Of a stretch of DNA of 64,000 bases, positions 1-10,478 are shown one piece after another. The DNA comes from Lysobacter_I brunescens (lineage in GTDB: Bacteria; Pseudomonadota; Gammaproteobacteria; Xanthomonadales; Xanthomonadaceae). Made by a program: the position numbers and the translations under genes. Position 1 is the first letter of the stretch; each line of letters begins with the position of its first letter. Below the pieces are notes generated by a model that searched no databases, was not told the DNA's origin, and saw nothing but the letters and a program-made list of their open reading frames with translations. The stretch covers positions 2,294,001 to 2,358,000 of the forward strand of contig NZ_JBHTIF010000001.1 in NCBI RefSeq assembly GCF_042677005.1. Reading direction: 5' to 3'.

Positions 1-81
1 TTATTCGTGGCGACGGCCGTAGCCGAGGGTGCGGATGAGGGTGGCGGCTTGGGCGCTTTCGGCTTTTGCATCGGCATTCAT
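1..81 (-). CDS. possible small ORF, 26 aa, unknown
   Basis: A complete minus-strand reading frame runs from an ATG at 79-81 to a TAA at 1-3 and encodes a 26-residue peptide beginning MNADAKAESAQ and ending GYGRRHE. A purine-rich stretch (GGAAGG) touches the start codon and AAGGA lies about 14 bases upstream, so the ribosome site is not well placed. Codon use is unremarkable. It may be a real small protein, or the end of a longer gene that has lost its 5' part. No family is recognised. Confidence 0.22.
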   Translation of the reverse strand: MNADAKAESAQAATLIRTLGYGRRHE

Positions 82-346
82 CCTTCCGCCTATTTCCTTG
101 ATATTTCCCAGCCCGCTTCGCTCGCGCCAGGTGGATGTCGGCGAGGAAGAGCGGCATGGGGCCGCGTATGGGAAGTTCAAACGTCCTTTTCGGAGAGTGT
201 GGCGAGCACGCAGTTGCTGCGCAAGGATTGCCTGCCCGGAGCTGTTTCAGCGTGCGACGGCAGACAGACGCGCGGCTGCAGTCTCGCTCAATTGCGGATG
301 TCCTCGAACTTCGCTGCAACCGGCCCGGCATGTGGGGCGCGAACGA
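82..346. other. intergenic stretch, no gene seen
   Basis: Overlapping open frames on both strands cover this stretch, but none has a good ribosome site, a recognisable protein pattern or a codon bias that stands out. I see no gene here. It lies downstream of the pyrophosphatase gene and its terminator. Confidence 0.5.
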
Positions 347-373
347 GAAAGCCCGCGCAGGGCGCGGGCTTTC
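347..373 (-). terminator. hairpin terminator after ppa
   Basis: A perfect 12-bp stem (347-358 with 362-373) with a 3-base loop lies just past the stop codon of the pyrophosphatase gene. On the minus strand the stem is GC-rich and ends in CTTTC, as expected for an intrinsic terminator with a short T-rich end. Confidence 0.7.
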
Positions 374-399
374 GGGGAGTCACCGTGGTGGCGAAGCAC

Positions 400-954
400 T
401 CAGAAGTGCGGCTTCTCGCCTTCCGGCGTCGCGTTGTAGCGCTCGATCGACTCCAGAATGATTTGCTTGGCTTCGGCGGCGTCGCCCCAGCCGTCGAGCT
501 TGACCCACTTGCCCTTCTCCAGATCCTTGTAGTGCTCGAAGAAGTGGCCGATGCGCTCCAGCCAGTGCTCGCTGACCTGGGCGATGTCGTTGATGTGCTT
601 GTAGCCGGCGAAGACCTTGTCCACCGGCACGGCGAGCAGCTTCTCGTCGCTGCCGGCCTCGTCTTTCATGCGCAGCACGCCGACCGGGCGCACGCGGATC
701 ACCGAGCCGGGGATCAGCGGCAGCGGCAGGATGACCAGCACGTCGGCCGGGTCGCCGTCGCCGCACAGGGTGTGCGGGATGTAGCCGTAGTTGCAGGGGT
801 AGCGCATCGGCGTGGACAGGATGCGGTCGACGAAGATCGCGCCGGTTTCCTTGTCCACTTCGTACTTGACCGGCTCGGCGTCCTTCGGGATTTCGATGAT
901 GACGTTCACTTCTTCCGGCGGGTTCTTGCCGGTGGGGACGAGGTCCAGGCCCAT
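400..954 (-). CDS. ppa: inorganic pyrophosphatase (soluble, family I)
   Basis: Cytoplasmic enzyme that hydrolyses pyrophosphate to phosphate with Mg2+, pulling DNA, RNA and protein synthesis forward. At 184 residues it matches the hexameric bacterial family (E. coli 176). The signature DGDPADV lies at residues 66-72. Residues known from E. coli Ppa are present with an offset of one: Lys30, Glu32, Arg44, Asp66, Asp71, Asp103, Lys105, Tyr142 and Lys143. The ATG at 954 begins MGLDLVPTGK, typical of the family. It is followed by its own terminator, and the next gene upstream, a membrane pyrophosphatase on the same strand, is separated by another hairpin, so the two seem to be transcribed apart. 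Confidence 0.97.
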   Translation of the reverse strand: MGLDLVPTGKNPPEEVNVIIEIPKDAEPVKYEVDKETGAIFVDRILSTPMRYPCNYGYIPHTLCGDGDPADVLVILPLPLIPGSVIRVRPVGVLRMKDEAGSDEKLLAVPVDKVFAGYKHINDIAQVSEHWLERIGHFFEHYKDLEKGKWVKLDGWGDAAEAKQIILESIERYNATPEGEKPHF

Positions 955-1050
955 GGGCGTTCCATTCGATGCGGTAAGGGGGCGGGCATTTTACGCCGCC
1001 CGCTGCTGCGCTGCAGCACCCGGGATGCCCGGACCCGGGCGCCGGACATG

Positions 1051-1078
1051 CGAACGGCAGCCCGGAGGCTGCCGTTCG
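1051..1078 (-). terminator. hairpin terminator after hppA
   Basis: A perfect 12-bp inverted repeat (1051-1062 with 1067-1078, 4-base loop) lies 25 bases beyond the stop of the membrane pyrophosphatase and before ppa. There is no clear T-run, so the call rests on stem strength and position. Confidence 0.6.
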
Positions 1079-1102
1079 GGGTCACGCGTTGGCGGTCAGG
1101 GG

Positions 1103-3370
<2,268 letters not shown>

Positions 3371-3618
3371 GAAACCCTCCCCAGAGTCGAATGGAATGTG
3401 ACAGCGGAAGCAGGATGCAGCAGGACCGCGACCATCGCGGCCACGTGCAACGTCCCGACTATGGCACAGGCTCCGCCCGTGTTGGAATCCGGCGTGTCGC
3501 CGCGAAGCGGACCGGAGCGATGACGCGCTGCACCAATACGCAGCGGTGCGGATGCATGCATGTTCAGGCGCGATCCGGCACCCTGCGCCTCCCTCTCTGC
3601 AAGTCCGAGGTCGATGCC

Positions 3619-4152
3619 ATGTCGATGACCCTCATGTCCCTGCGGGCGCCCTGCACCGGACTGTGCCTTGCGCTGGCCTGCCTGCCCGTACTCGCGCAGG
3701 CGCCCGAGATCCGCCGCGAGCCGTATCCGCCGCAGGCCGTCGGCAGCGCGCACACCATCCGCATCATTCCCGAAACCTGCGCCTACCTGCGCGGCATGTT
3801 CACCACCGATCCAGCCGTGCCGTACCGCTACGGCGCATCGAAGACCGCCGGCCGCTGCCAGCCCCGCGCGCGCCTGGTCGATCCGGCGAAGGCGATGCCG
3901 TCCGCAGCGAAGGGCTGGATCCTCAACGATGAAGTCCGCATCCCGCAGGCCGGCTGCCCGTCGCGAACCGCGGTGATCCGGATCTGGCGCAAGCCGATCG
4001 ACACGAAAGCACCGCTGGACGGCCGTGGCCAGGCGCGTATCTATCTGCAGGACGCGAAGCAGCAGGCGCAGTCCGGTGCCGTGGCGAAGCTGCCGGAATA
4101 TGCGGCGGTGCTGGAGATGGTGGGGCAGGGCTGTGGCGGCGCAGCTGGCTGA
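3619..4152 (+). CDS. secreted protein of unknown function
   Basis: A 177-residue protein with a Sec signal peptide (hydrophobic core at residues 8-24, likely cut after VLAQA). The mature part has several Cys residues and no motif I recognise. The frame is open further upstream to 3391, but the ATG at 3619 has GAGG about 10 bases before it and starts the signal peptide, so I chose it; an ATG two codons later is equally possible. It converges with the next gene, whose stop lies only 9 bases away on the other strand. Location is inferred to be the periplasm. Confidence 0.7.
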   Translation: MSMTLMSLRAPCTGLCLALACLPVLAQAPEIRREPYPPQAVGSAHTIRIIPETCAYLRGMFTTDPAVPYRYGASKTAGRCQPRARLVDPAKAMPSAAKGWILNDEVRIPQAGCPSRTAVIRIWRKPIDTKAPLDGRGQARIYLQDAKQQAQSGAVAKLPEYAAVLEMVGQGCGGAAG

Positions 4153-4161
4153 TCGCCCGGT

Positions 4162-4935
4162 TCAATCCTTCGGCTGCGTGTTGCGCTCAGCGTTCTCGGC
4201 ACGTTTTTCGCGCGATGCGCGCCGCGCGCCCATGACAGTGGTGATAGGGCGCCCCGCGAGTGGATCGATGGACTCCTGCGGGATGACCGGTGCTTGATCT
4301 GCCGTGACGCCCAGCCCTTGAATCGCAAATTGACGCGTGCATCTCCAGGACAGTGATAGCAGGATGTCCTTGAGGAGTCGGGCATTGCTCTCGAGCAGGG
4401 CGTCAAGAGAAGGCGACGATGGGTGCTTGTAGGTCGTTGCGTTGCACTTCGCGTTGCTCACGATGCGACCGGACGCGGTTTCGATCAATTGCATATGCAG
4501 GTGGTTGCTGACCATGTTGCCACCCGGAGCAGGTGCCACGATGCCGCCTGTGTAGCGTACGGATAGCACGAAGTCTGTCTCGCGATGCATTTCCGCCAGG
4601 TCTTCCGGTTTCGCGGACGGTGCCGGAGACTCATCCATTGCCCGTACGTTTGCTTCGAGCGCATCCTTCAGTGTGTTGGACAACTGAATACGCGCCAGTG
4701 CAGCCGGATCGCGTACGCGATACGCGAGGAAGTCCTCGGGATTTCCACCGAACGACTGCCAGAACATCAGGAAGTTCGGTGGATGGAAGGTGACGGCCAC
4801 TGACTTTCCGCGCAGGTTCGCAGCATCCTGCGGCGAAAGCCCACTAGCCTTGACTTTCAACTGATCTGCGTGCAGCGACAATGAGAACAGCGAGAGGCTG
4901 CATGCCAGCGCGGCGACAAGCGGAATCTTGTTCAA
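4162..4935 (-). CDS. secreted protein of unknown function
   Basis: A 257-residue protein beginning MNKIPLVAAL with a clear signal peptide, likely cut after SLHA near residue 23, so the mature form should be periplasmic. The mature part contains a stretch on heritable patterns such as DFVLSVRYTGG and ends with a charged Arg/Glu-rich tail. No domain is recognised. It stands alone, with the hydrolase gene 30 bases upstream in the same direction, so it could be the last gene of that operon, but there is no overlap. Confidence 0.7.
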   Translation of the reverse strand: MNKIPLVAALACSLSLFSLSLHADQLKVKASGLSPQDAANLRGKSVAVTFHPPNFLMFWQSFGGNPEDFLAYRVRDPAALARIQLSNTLKDALEANVRAMDESPAPSAKPEDLAEMHRETDFVLSVRYTGGIVAPAPGGNMVSNHLHMQLIETASGRIVSNAKCNATTYKHPSSPSLDALLESNARLLKDILLSLSWRCTRQFAIQGLGVTADQAPVIPQESIDPLAGRPITTVMGARRASREKRAENAERNTQPKD

Positions 4936-4964
4936 GGCGGATGCTCCAGTGTGGAGCGCGCTGT

Positions 4965-5864
4965 TTAACCTGCGGTCCTACCCGGGTCAAGCGACTCGAA
5001 TCCGGGCAGCGACCGCACGAACGCCTCCACCTCTCGCGTATAGGCATTGTCCTCGCCGAGCAGGCGATTGATCTCGCCGTGCGACAGCGGCTTTTGCATC
5101 AGCTGCGTGCGCGTGCCGAAGCCTGCGGCCTTGTCGAGGAAAGCGCGGTTCGCGCTGCAGGAATCGCGGCGTTCGCTGGCGCAGACGGCGAGGATCGGTG
5201 CGGTCTTGCCCGCGAGCTGGTGCATGGGCGAGACCGTGCGCCAGTACGCAGGATCATCGCCGAAGGCATTGCGGAACAGGCCGATGCGACCGCGCGGCGA
5301 GGTCATCGTCTGGACGACATCCACCGAACCCGCATCGAGCAGCACCGTCGCACGCCAGGGGCGCGCGCCCGCATCGCGCACCAGGTCGGGGCGTGCGGCG
5401 AGCAGGGCAATGAGATGTCCGCCAGCCGAATGGCCCATCAGCACGAAACGGTCCGGATCGCCGCCCGCGCGCGCGACCACGCGCTGCGCTTCGGCCAGTG
5501 CACGGGCCACATCGCGTGCTTGCTCCAGCGGATCCGCGACGGGGCGCATGCGGTAGTTGGTCGACACGAAGAACATGCCGGCGCCGGTCCAGCGCGCGCG
5601 CTTGTTCTCGACTTGCCCGGCTTTGTCGCCGAAGGCCCAGCCGCCACCATGCACGTGGAAGACCGTGGCTGCACCGGTGGCGCGCGCGGGGAGGTCGATG
5701 TCGAAGCGCTGCGCGGCATCGGGCCCGTAGGCGACGTCGCGCATCGGTGCCGGCAGCGCGACCGGGGTGGTCGCGGACGTCTGTGCCGCAGGTCGAAGCA
5801 CGGCGCCGCAGGCCAGCAGCAGCGCGAACGTGACCAGCGGCCAGGGCGTGCGGCGGTGCGACAT
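4965..5864 (-). CDS. secreted alpha/beta hydrolase (esterase/lipase type)
   Basis: A serine hydrolase of 299 residues with an N-terminal signal or anchor (MSHRRTPWPL...). It shows the oxyanion-hole motif HGGGWAFG of the hormone-sensitive-lipase-like group and the nucleophile elbow GHSAGG, with the catalytic Ser in its middle; a late His in SHGEIN is the likely third triad member. The substrate is not predictable; carboxyl esters are likely. Start: the ATG at 5864 overlaps the stop of the upstream gene (ATGA), so translation is probably coupled. It is the last of four coupled genes headed by an ECF sigma factor. Confidence 0.85.
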   Translation of the reverse strand: MSHRRTPWPLVTFALLLACGAVLRPAAQTSATTPVALPAPMRDVAYGPDAAQRFDIDLPARATGAATVFHVHGGGWAFGDKAGQVENKRARWTGAGMFFVSTNYRMRPVADPLEQARDVARALAEAQRVVARAGGDPDRFVLMGHSAGGHLIALLAARPDLVRDAGARPWRATVLLDAGSVDVVQTMTSPRGRIGLFRNAFGDDPAYWRTVSPMHQLAGKTAPILAVCASERRDSCSANRAFLDKAAGFGTRTQLMQKPLSHGEINRLLGEDNAYTREVEAFVRSLPGFESLDPGRTAG

Positions 5865-6394
5865 CAGGGGCGGCGGTCGGGGGCGGGGGCGTCGGGTGCA
5901 GCACGACCGGGCACGTCGCCCGGTGCGCGACGCTGGCGCAGTTCGCGCTGCTCGCGCATCCACGTCCGGCGCTGTTCCGGCGTCATCGTCTTCAGCTTAT
6001 CGCGCAGCGCCGCGCGCTCCTCGGGCGACAGCTGGCGCGCATGCTCGTACAGCGCGCGCATGCGCTGGCGTTCGTCGGGCTTCATGCCGGCCCAGCGATC
6101 CATGCCGTGCTTCGCGCTGCGGCGCTGCTCGGGCGTCATCGCCTTCCAGCGTTCGGCATGCTTGAGCATGCGCGTGCGCTCCTGCGGATTGTCGTTCCAG
6201 CGATCGCGCAGCACCGCGATCACCATCTCGCGCTGCGCGGGCGTCAGCTGTTCCCACTGCGGAGGCGGCGGCCCCTGTTCGCGCGCAGGTGCCTGGTCGG
6301 TGCCCCGGCCAGGCGGGCCGGCGAGCGCCGGGGAGATGGCGCCTGCGACCAGCAAGGTGCAGAGCAGGCGGGCGAGGAGGGTGGTGCGATTCAT
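5864..6394 (-). CDS. DUF3106-like secreted protein, sigma-factor operon
   Basis: A 176-residue exported protein (signal peptide MNRTTLLARL..., cut near PALAG). The mature part is rich in Arg, Gln and Glu and repeats a W..LTPAQR / MTPEQRR theme every 15-20 residues (PPPQWEQLTPAQREM, AMTPEQRRSAK, LSPEERAALR, TMTPEQRRTW), the hallmark of DUF3106 proteins, which look like extracytoplasmic helical chaperone-like or metal-sensing proteins of the CpxP kind. That role is inference. The ATG at 6394 overlaps the previous stop, and its own stop overlaps the hydrolase start, so it sits in the middle of a tightly coupled operon. Confidence 0.75.
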   Translation of the reverse strand: MNRTTLLARLLCTLLVAGAISPALAGPPGRGTDQAPAREQGPPPPQWEQLTPAQREMVIAVLRDRWNDNPQERTRMLKHAERWKAMTPEQRRSAKHGMDRWAGMKPDERQRMRALYEHARQLSPEERAALRDKLKTMTPEQRRTWMREQRELRQRRAPGDVPGRAAPDAPAPDRRP

Positions 6395-6990
6395 AGCGAC
6401 TCCGGAACGTCGGCCAGCGCGTCTTCCGAGCCCAGCCATGCGTAGAAATCAGGGGTTTCGTCGAACGCGCCGTAACCGATGTCGTCGGTCGCGCCTTCGA
6501 TCGCCTCGACGGCGTCGAACTCGGCGGCGATGAGCGAATCGGACAGCGTGTCCGGCAGCGTGTCGGTTGCGACGGGCTGCGGTGCGACCGCCGCGTCGGG
6601 GGGGGCGATCGTGCTCGGCGTGGTTGTGGTGGCATCGGCGACGCGGATGTCGACAGGCGCAGGCTGCGCCGCCGGTGCGACGGGGGCCGTCATCGCTGCG
6701 CCGTTATCCGCGACCTGCGGTGCCTGTGTGCTGTCGTTGTGCAACACGCCCTCGCGCATCACGAACACACCGATCGCCACGGCCAGCACGGCCGTCGAGG
6801 CGGTGGCGATCATCGCCCAGCCGCGTCCCGCGTTGCGTGTCGGCTGCATCGCCGCGCGGCGGCGCTGCGCGAGCTGCGCCTGCACGCGCGGCGACAGGCG
6901 ATCGAGCGACGCCGCGTGCGCATGGCGCGCGGCGCGCAGCAGCGCGTCGTCTGCGTCCATCTCGTCGCGAAGGTCGGTCTGCGGGGTCAT
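6391..6990 (-). CDS. single-pass membrane partner of the ECF sigma factor
   Basis: A 199-residue protein with a cytoplasmic N-terminal part of about 60 residues rich in Ala/Arg (LDRLSPRVQAQLAQRR), one membrane segment at about 60-80 and a Pro/Ala/Thr-rich periplasmic part. This is the layout of anti-sigma factors and of the DUF3619 proteins that follow ECF sigma genes in betaproteobacteria. It lacks a zinc-binding HxxxCxxC motif, so it is not a ZAS-type anti-sigma. The ATG at 6990 overlaps the sigma-factor stop (ATGA). Function as a regulator is inferred from position and topology. Confidence 0.7.
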   Translation of the reverse strand: MTPQTDLRDEMDADDALLRAARHAHAASLDRLSPRVQAQLAQRRRAAMQPTRNAGRGWAMIATASTAVLAVAIGVFVMREGVLHNDSTQAPQVADNGAAMTAPVAPAAQPAPVDIRVADATTTTPSTIAPPDAAVAPQPVATDTLPDTLSDSLIAAEFDAVEAIEGATDDIGYGAFDETPDFYAWLGSEDALADVPESL

Positions 6991-7619
6991 CGGAAATCCT
7001 CCAGCTGTTTCTGCAAGGTGTCGCGGGCGCGGAAGAGGTGGGTCTTCACCGATCCCTCGCTGCAGCCCATGATTCGCGCGGTGGTGGCGACATCGCAGTC
7101 TTCCAGCACGCGCAGGGTGAAGGCCTCGCGCTGCCGGGCGGGCAACGCGCGCAGGGCCGACGCGAGCGTGCGGTAAGCCTCCTGCTGATCGTGTGCGCCC
7201 GACGGGTCCGGGCGGTCGTCGGCGGTGTTGTCCGCCCAGTCGATCGATTCGCCGTCCTCGTTGTTCTTCGCGGAGGACGGCAGCATCCAGCGCAGGCGGA
7301 ACAGGCTGCGCCGCTGCATGTCGATGATCCGGCTGCGCAGGATGCTCCAGAACAGCGGCGTCCACTCCGCCGCCGGGCGGTCGCGGTAGCCCATCATCTT
7401 CATCATCGCGTCCTGCACCGCGTCCAGCGCATCCTCGCGATGGCGCAGACCCAGTTCGGCGAAGCGGAAGGCGCGGGCGGAGATGCCCGCGAGGAAGGCG
7501 TCGAGCGTCGTCGGCGTGGCCTGCGCCACCGCCTCCGGCGAGTGCGGAAGAGAATGTCCCTCGGCCGCCCGGGGGGGTACGGCCGAAGGACTGCGCGATT
7601 GGCCGGCGTCCGGGCTCAT
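6987..7619 (-). CDS. ECF-type RNA polymerase sigma factor
   Basis: Sigma-70 family protein of about 210 residues. Region 2 includes HREDALDAVQDAMMKMMGY and the polymerase/-10 binding helix SRIIDMQRR; region 4 is a helix-turn-helix (LPARQREAFTLRVLEDCD ... MGCSEGSVKTHLFRAR). Regions 1 and 3 are missing, as in ECF factors. I chose the ATG at 7619; the frame is open to an ATG at 7670, and a start still closer to region 2 is possible since the first 40 residues are low-complexity. It heads a coupled operon with a membrane partner, a DUF3106-like protein and a hydrolase, and may control it by itself. Confidence 0.9.
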   Translation of the reverse strand: MSPDAGQSRSPSAVPPRAAEGHSLPHSPEAVAQATPTTLDAFLAGISARAFRFAELGLRHREDALDAVQDAMMKMMGYRDRPAAEWTPLFWSILRSRIIDMQRRSLFRLRWMLPSSAKNNEDGESIDWADNTADDRPDPSGAHDQQEAYRTLASALRALPARQREAFTLRVLEDCDVATTARIMGCSEGSVKTHLFRARDTLQKQLEDFR

Positions 7620-7682
7620 GCGCGAAACTCTAGACCCTCGCGGGTCCGTCGGGGTGTGGCCATCCGCCATGGCGTCCGGCCT

Positions 7683-7991
7683 TCAATGCCTGCGGTCCTG
7701 GCGGCGGTCGGCCCGACGCTCCAGGCGGCCGTCGATCCGGTCGCCCTTCGCATCCAGCCGGTGTGCGATCCGGTCCCCGGTCCGGTCCAGCCGCGCTGCG
7801 CGGCGTTCATGTCCCTGATCTTGCGCCCGCCCGGCCCGGCGGTCGAACCGCTCGTCCAGACGCTCGCCCCGCTGGTCCAGACGGGCATCGATGCGGTCGC
7901 CCCGGTCGGCGGCCCGGGCATCGGCCTGGGTCGCACAGGCGGCCAGGACGAGAAGGAGGGGGAGGAGGGGGAGGAGGATCGACGGCTTCAT
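7683..7991 (-). CDS. small lipoprotein with Asp-Arg repeats
   Basis: A 102-residue protein with a lipoprotein signal (MKPSILLPLLPLLLVLAAC, lipobox LAAC). The mature part is made almost entirely of a degenerate 7-8 residue repeat of the form D-R-G-D-R-I-D-x-R-L, so it should be a highly charged helix exposed at the membrane. The ATG at 7991 has GAGG 8 bases upstream. The frame is open further upstream to 8162, but that part crosses repeat-like DNA and encodes nothing plausible. Proteins of this type occur across Lysobacter relatives with no known function. Confidence 0.72.
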   Translation of the reverse strand: MKPSILLPLLPLLLVLAACATQADARAADRGDRIDARLDQRGERLDERFDRRAGRAQDQGHERRAARLDRTGDRIAHRLDAKGDRIDGRLERRADRRQDRRH

Positions 7992-8296
7992 GCGGCACCT
8001 CGGGCTTCGACGGGACGGCGCACGCGGCGCCTGCAGCAGGGGAAACGCCCGGTGGGTGACTCGGTTGACAGTGGCCTTACATGGCGGGCTTCGACTTCCT
8101 CCCCCGCCTGCGGGGAAGGATCGAGGTGGGGGGCAGGGCAGCCCGACGTCCAGCGCCCCCACACCCCGCCATCGACAACCCGCCCACGGGCATAAGCAGA
8201 TGAGACCTGCGTATCGCTTGCCCGTGTCCGGACGGTCTCGAATGTCATGGCCCGGCGGTTATGATGCGGGACAGCACCCTCTGGAGAACGGACGTC
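7992..8296. repeat. intergenic region with a GC-rich REP-like remnant
   Basis: About 300 bases between divergent genes. At 8097-8135 lies the palindromic motif built on CCCCCGCCTGCGGGG followed by AAGGATCGAGGTGGGGG, of a kind often scattered in Xanthomonadaceae genomes. A second imperfect palindrome (ACGGGCATAAGC ... GCTTGCCCGT) is near 8186-8224. The promoters of both flanking operons should lie here, but no strong -35/-10 pair stands out. Confidence 0.45.
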
Positions 8297-8596
8297 GTGG
8301 ATGGTTTCGTAGCGCTCTATATCTTCATGCTCGCGGCGATCGCCGGGCACGTCATCATCTCGCGGGTGCCGGTGATCCTGCACACCCCGCTGATGTCCGG
8401 CAGCAACTTCATCCACGGCATCGTCCTCATCGGCGCCATGGTCGTCCTCGGCCACGCCGACACCACGCTCGAGAAGGCCATCGGCTTCATCGCCGTGTTC
8501 CTGGGCGCGGGCAACGCCGCCGGCGGCTACGTCGTCACCGAGCGCATGCTCGACATGTTCAAGCCTTCCAGCAAGCCGGGGCAGGGCAAGCAATGA
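8297..8596 (+). CDS. pntAB: NAD(P) transhydrogenase subunit alpha, membrane part (PntAB)
   Basis: Small 99-residue membrane protein equal to the domain II part of the alpha subunit of proton-translocating transhydrogenase, which moves hydride from NADH to NADP+ using the proton gradient. Three helices; the beginning MDGFVALYIFMLAA and the middle TPLMSGSNFIHGIV are typical. I chose the GTG at 8297, preceded by GGAG, because family members start at this point; ATG codons at 8261 and 8264 are in frame but have no ribosome site. The stop overlaps the next start (ATGA). The NAD-binding subunit PntAA, normally encoded just upstream, is not here. Confidence 0.9.
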   Translation: MDGFVALYIFMLAAIAGHVIISRVPVILHTPLMSGSNFIHGIVLIGAMVVLGHADTTLEKAIGFIAVFLGAGNAAGGYVVTERMLDMFKPSSKPGQGKQ

Positions 8597-9096
8597 CGGC
8601 AGCCCGGACGCCGGCCGCGTCGGGCCCATCGCCGTCCCGCGTCACCGAGCTGTTCCAGAAGATCAGCTACCTGCAGTACCCGGCGATGCTCGCGGCCCTG
8701 GCCTACGCGATGAAGCCTGCCTTCACCGGGATCGCCGGGATCTTCGACGACGCCAACTACGCATTGTTGTACATGGGGATCGGCATTGGCCTGTCTTCGC
8801 TGCAGGATCCGAAGCGCACGCAGAACGAGGTCTCGCGCAAGGTCTGGCAGGACCCGCGCAAGGGTTTCCTCTTCCTGTGCCTCATCGCGGGGCAGGCCTT
8901 CGTGATGATGGTCGCCGGCCTCGTCGGCAGCTACTTCGCCAGCGACAGCGCGCTCAACCAGCTGTCGCTGGGCCTGTTCTCCCTCGGCCTGGGCATGCTG
9001 GGCCTGCTCAAGACCGCGATCGACATGTACGAACACCACCGATTGGACAAGAACGCCACGGATGCGCGCCATCCGGTGCAGGAGACAAACGCATGA
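8593..9096 (+). CDS. membrane protein of unknown function inside the pnt operon
   Basis: A 167-residue protein with about four hydrophobic segments (near residues 30-48, 55-70, 98-117 and 128-145), soluble ends and a central QDPKRTQNEVSRKVW loop. It is coupled by ATGA overlaps both to pntAB before it and to pntB after it, so it is made together with the transhydrogenase. It is not a pnt subunit I know. A role in assembly or stability of the complex is only inference from position. Confidence 0.8.
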   Translation: MTAARTPAASGPSPSRVTELFQKISYLQYPAMLAALAYAMKPAFTGIAGIFDDANYALLYMGIGIGLSSLQDPKRTQNEVSRKVWQDPRKGFLFLCLIAGQAFVMMVAGLVGSYFASDSALNQLSLGLFSLGLGMLGLLKTAIDMYEHHRLDKNATDARHPVQETNA

Positions 9097-10478
9097 GCCT
9101 GTTGTTGCTGGTCAAGTTGAGCTACTTCGTCGCCGCCACCCTGTTCCTCCTCGGCCTGCAGCGCATGGCCTCGCCCAAGACCGCGCGCAGCGGCATCCAG
9201 TGGGCCGGCGTGGGCATGCTCATCGCCACCATCGCCACCTTCTTCCTGCCGGACCTGCACAACATCGCGCTGATCGCCGTCGCCATCGTGCTCGGCGTCG
9301 CCGTCAACTGGATGTGGGGCAAGAAGGTCGCCATCACCGACATGCCGCAGATGGTCGCGCTGTTCAACGGCATGGGCGGTGGTTCGGCCGCGGCCATCGG
9401 CGCCGTCGAACTGCTGCGCTTCTCGGCCGAAGGCAAGGCGCCGAACAACTTCACCCTCGGCCTCGCGGTGGTCGGCGCGCTGATCGGCGCCGTCTCGCTC
9501 ACCGGCTCGGTCATCGCCTGGGCCAAGCTCGACGGCCGCATGGACAAGCGCTACACCTTCCCCGGCCAGCAGGCGTTCAACGCCCTGGTCGCGCTGGCCT
9601 CGGTCGGCCTGGGTGTGGCGGCGCTGGTCACCCTGGACCCGGTCTTCATCATCGGCTTCTTCGTCGCCGCGCTGCTGCTGGGCGTGCTGATGACCCTGCC
9701 CATCGGCGGCGCCGACATGCCGGTGGTCATCTCGCTGTACAACGCCTTCACCGGTCTCGCCGTCGCCTTCGAAGGCTACGTGCTGGGCAACGAGGCCCTG
9801 ATCATCGCCGGCATGATGGTCGGCGCCGCCGGCATGCTGCTGACCAAGCTCATGGCCAAGGCGATGAACCGCTCCATCCAGTCGGTGCTGTTCTCCAACT
9901 TCGGGGCGACGGGTGAAGCGGCCGCCATCGAAGGCAGCCAGAAGCCCATCGACGCCAGCGACGTCGCCGCGATGATGGCCTTCGCTGAACGCGTGGTCAT
10001 CGTCCCCGGCTACGGCCTCGCCGTCGCCCAGGCCCAGCACAAGATCTGGGAACTGTCGCAGAAGCTCATCGATCGCGGCGTGAAGGTGAAGTTCGCCATC
10101 CACCCCGTCGCCGGCCGCATGCCCGGCCACATGAACGTGCTGCTCGCCGAAGCCGGCGTGCCGTACGACCTCATCGTCGACATGGACGACATCAACCCCG
10201 AGTTCGCCAACACCGACGTCTCGCTGGTGATCGGCGCCAACGACGTGGTCAACCCCGTCGCCAAGACCGACCCCAACTCCCCGATCTACGGCATGCCCAT
10301 CCTCGACGTGGTGAACAGCAAGAACACCATCGTCATCAAGCGCGGCAAGGGCACCGGCTTCGCCGGCATCGAAAACGCCCTGTTCTACGCCGACAACACG
10401 CGGATGCTGTATGGCGACGGTGCGGATATGGCGAACCAGCTCGTCAGCGAGCTGAAGGCGTTGGATGGTGGGCATTGA
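9093..10478 (+). CDS. pntB: NAD(P) transhydrogenase subunit beta
   Basis: A 461-residue protein (E. coli PntB 462). The N-terminal half has about nine membrane helices of domain II, the proton channel; the C-terminal domain III binds NADP(H), with the Rossmann-like motif VPGYGLAVAQAQH at about residue 305 and the later VIGANDVVNPVAKTDPNSPI that contacts the nucleotide. The start ATG at 9093 overlaps the previous stop. The full enzyme needs an alpha-1 subunit (PntAA) not found in this window. Confidence 0.96.
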   Translation: MSLLLLVKLSYFVAATLFLLGLQRMASPKTARSGIQWAGVGMLIATIATFFLPDLHNIALIAVAIVLGVAVNWMWGKKVAITDMPQMVALFNGMGGGSAAAIGAVELLRFSAEGKAPNNFTLGLAVVGALIGAVSLTGSVIAWAKLDGRMDKRYTFPGQQAFNALVALASVGLGVAALVTLDPVFIIGFFVAALLLGVLMTLPIGGADMPVVISLYNAFTGLAVAFEGYVLGNEALIIAGMMVGAAGMLLTKLMAKAMNRSIQSVLFSNFGATGEAAAIEGSQKPIDASDVAAMMAFAERVVIVPGYGLAVAQAQHKIWELSQKLIDRGVKVKFAIHPVAGRMPGHMNVLLAEAGVPYDLIVDMDDINPEFANTDVSLVIGANDVVNPVAKTDPNSPIYGMPILDVVNSKNTIVIKRGKGTGFAGIENALFYADNTRMLYGDGADMANQLVSELKALDGGH

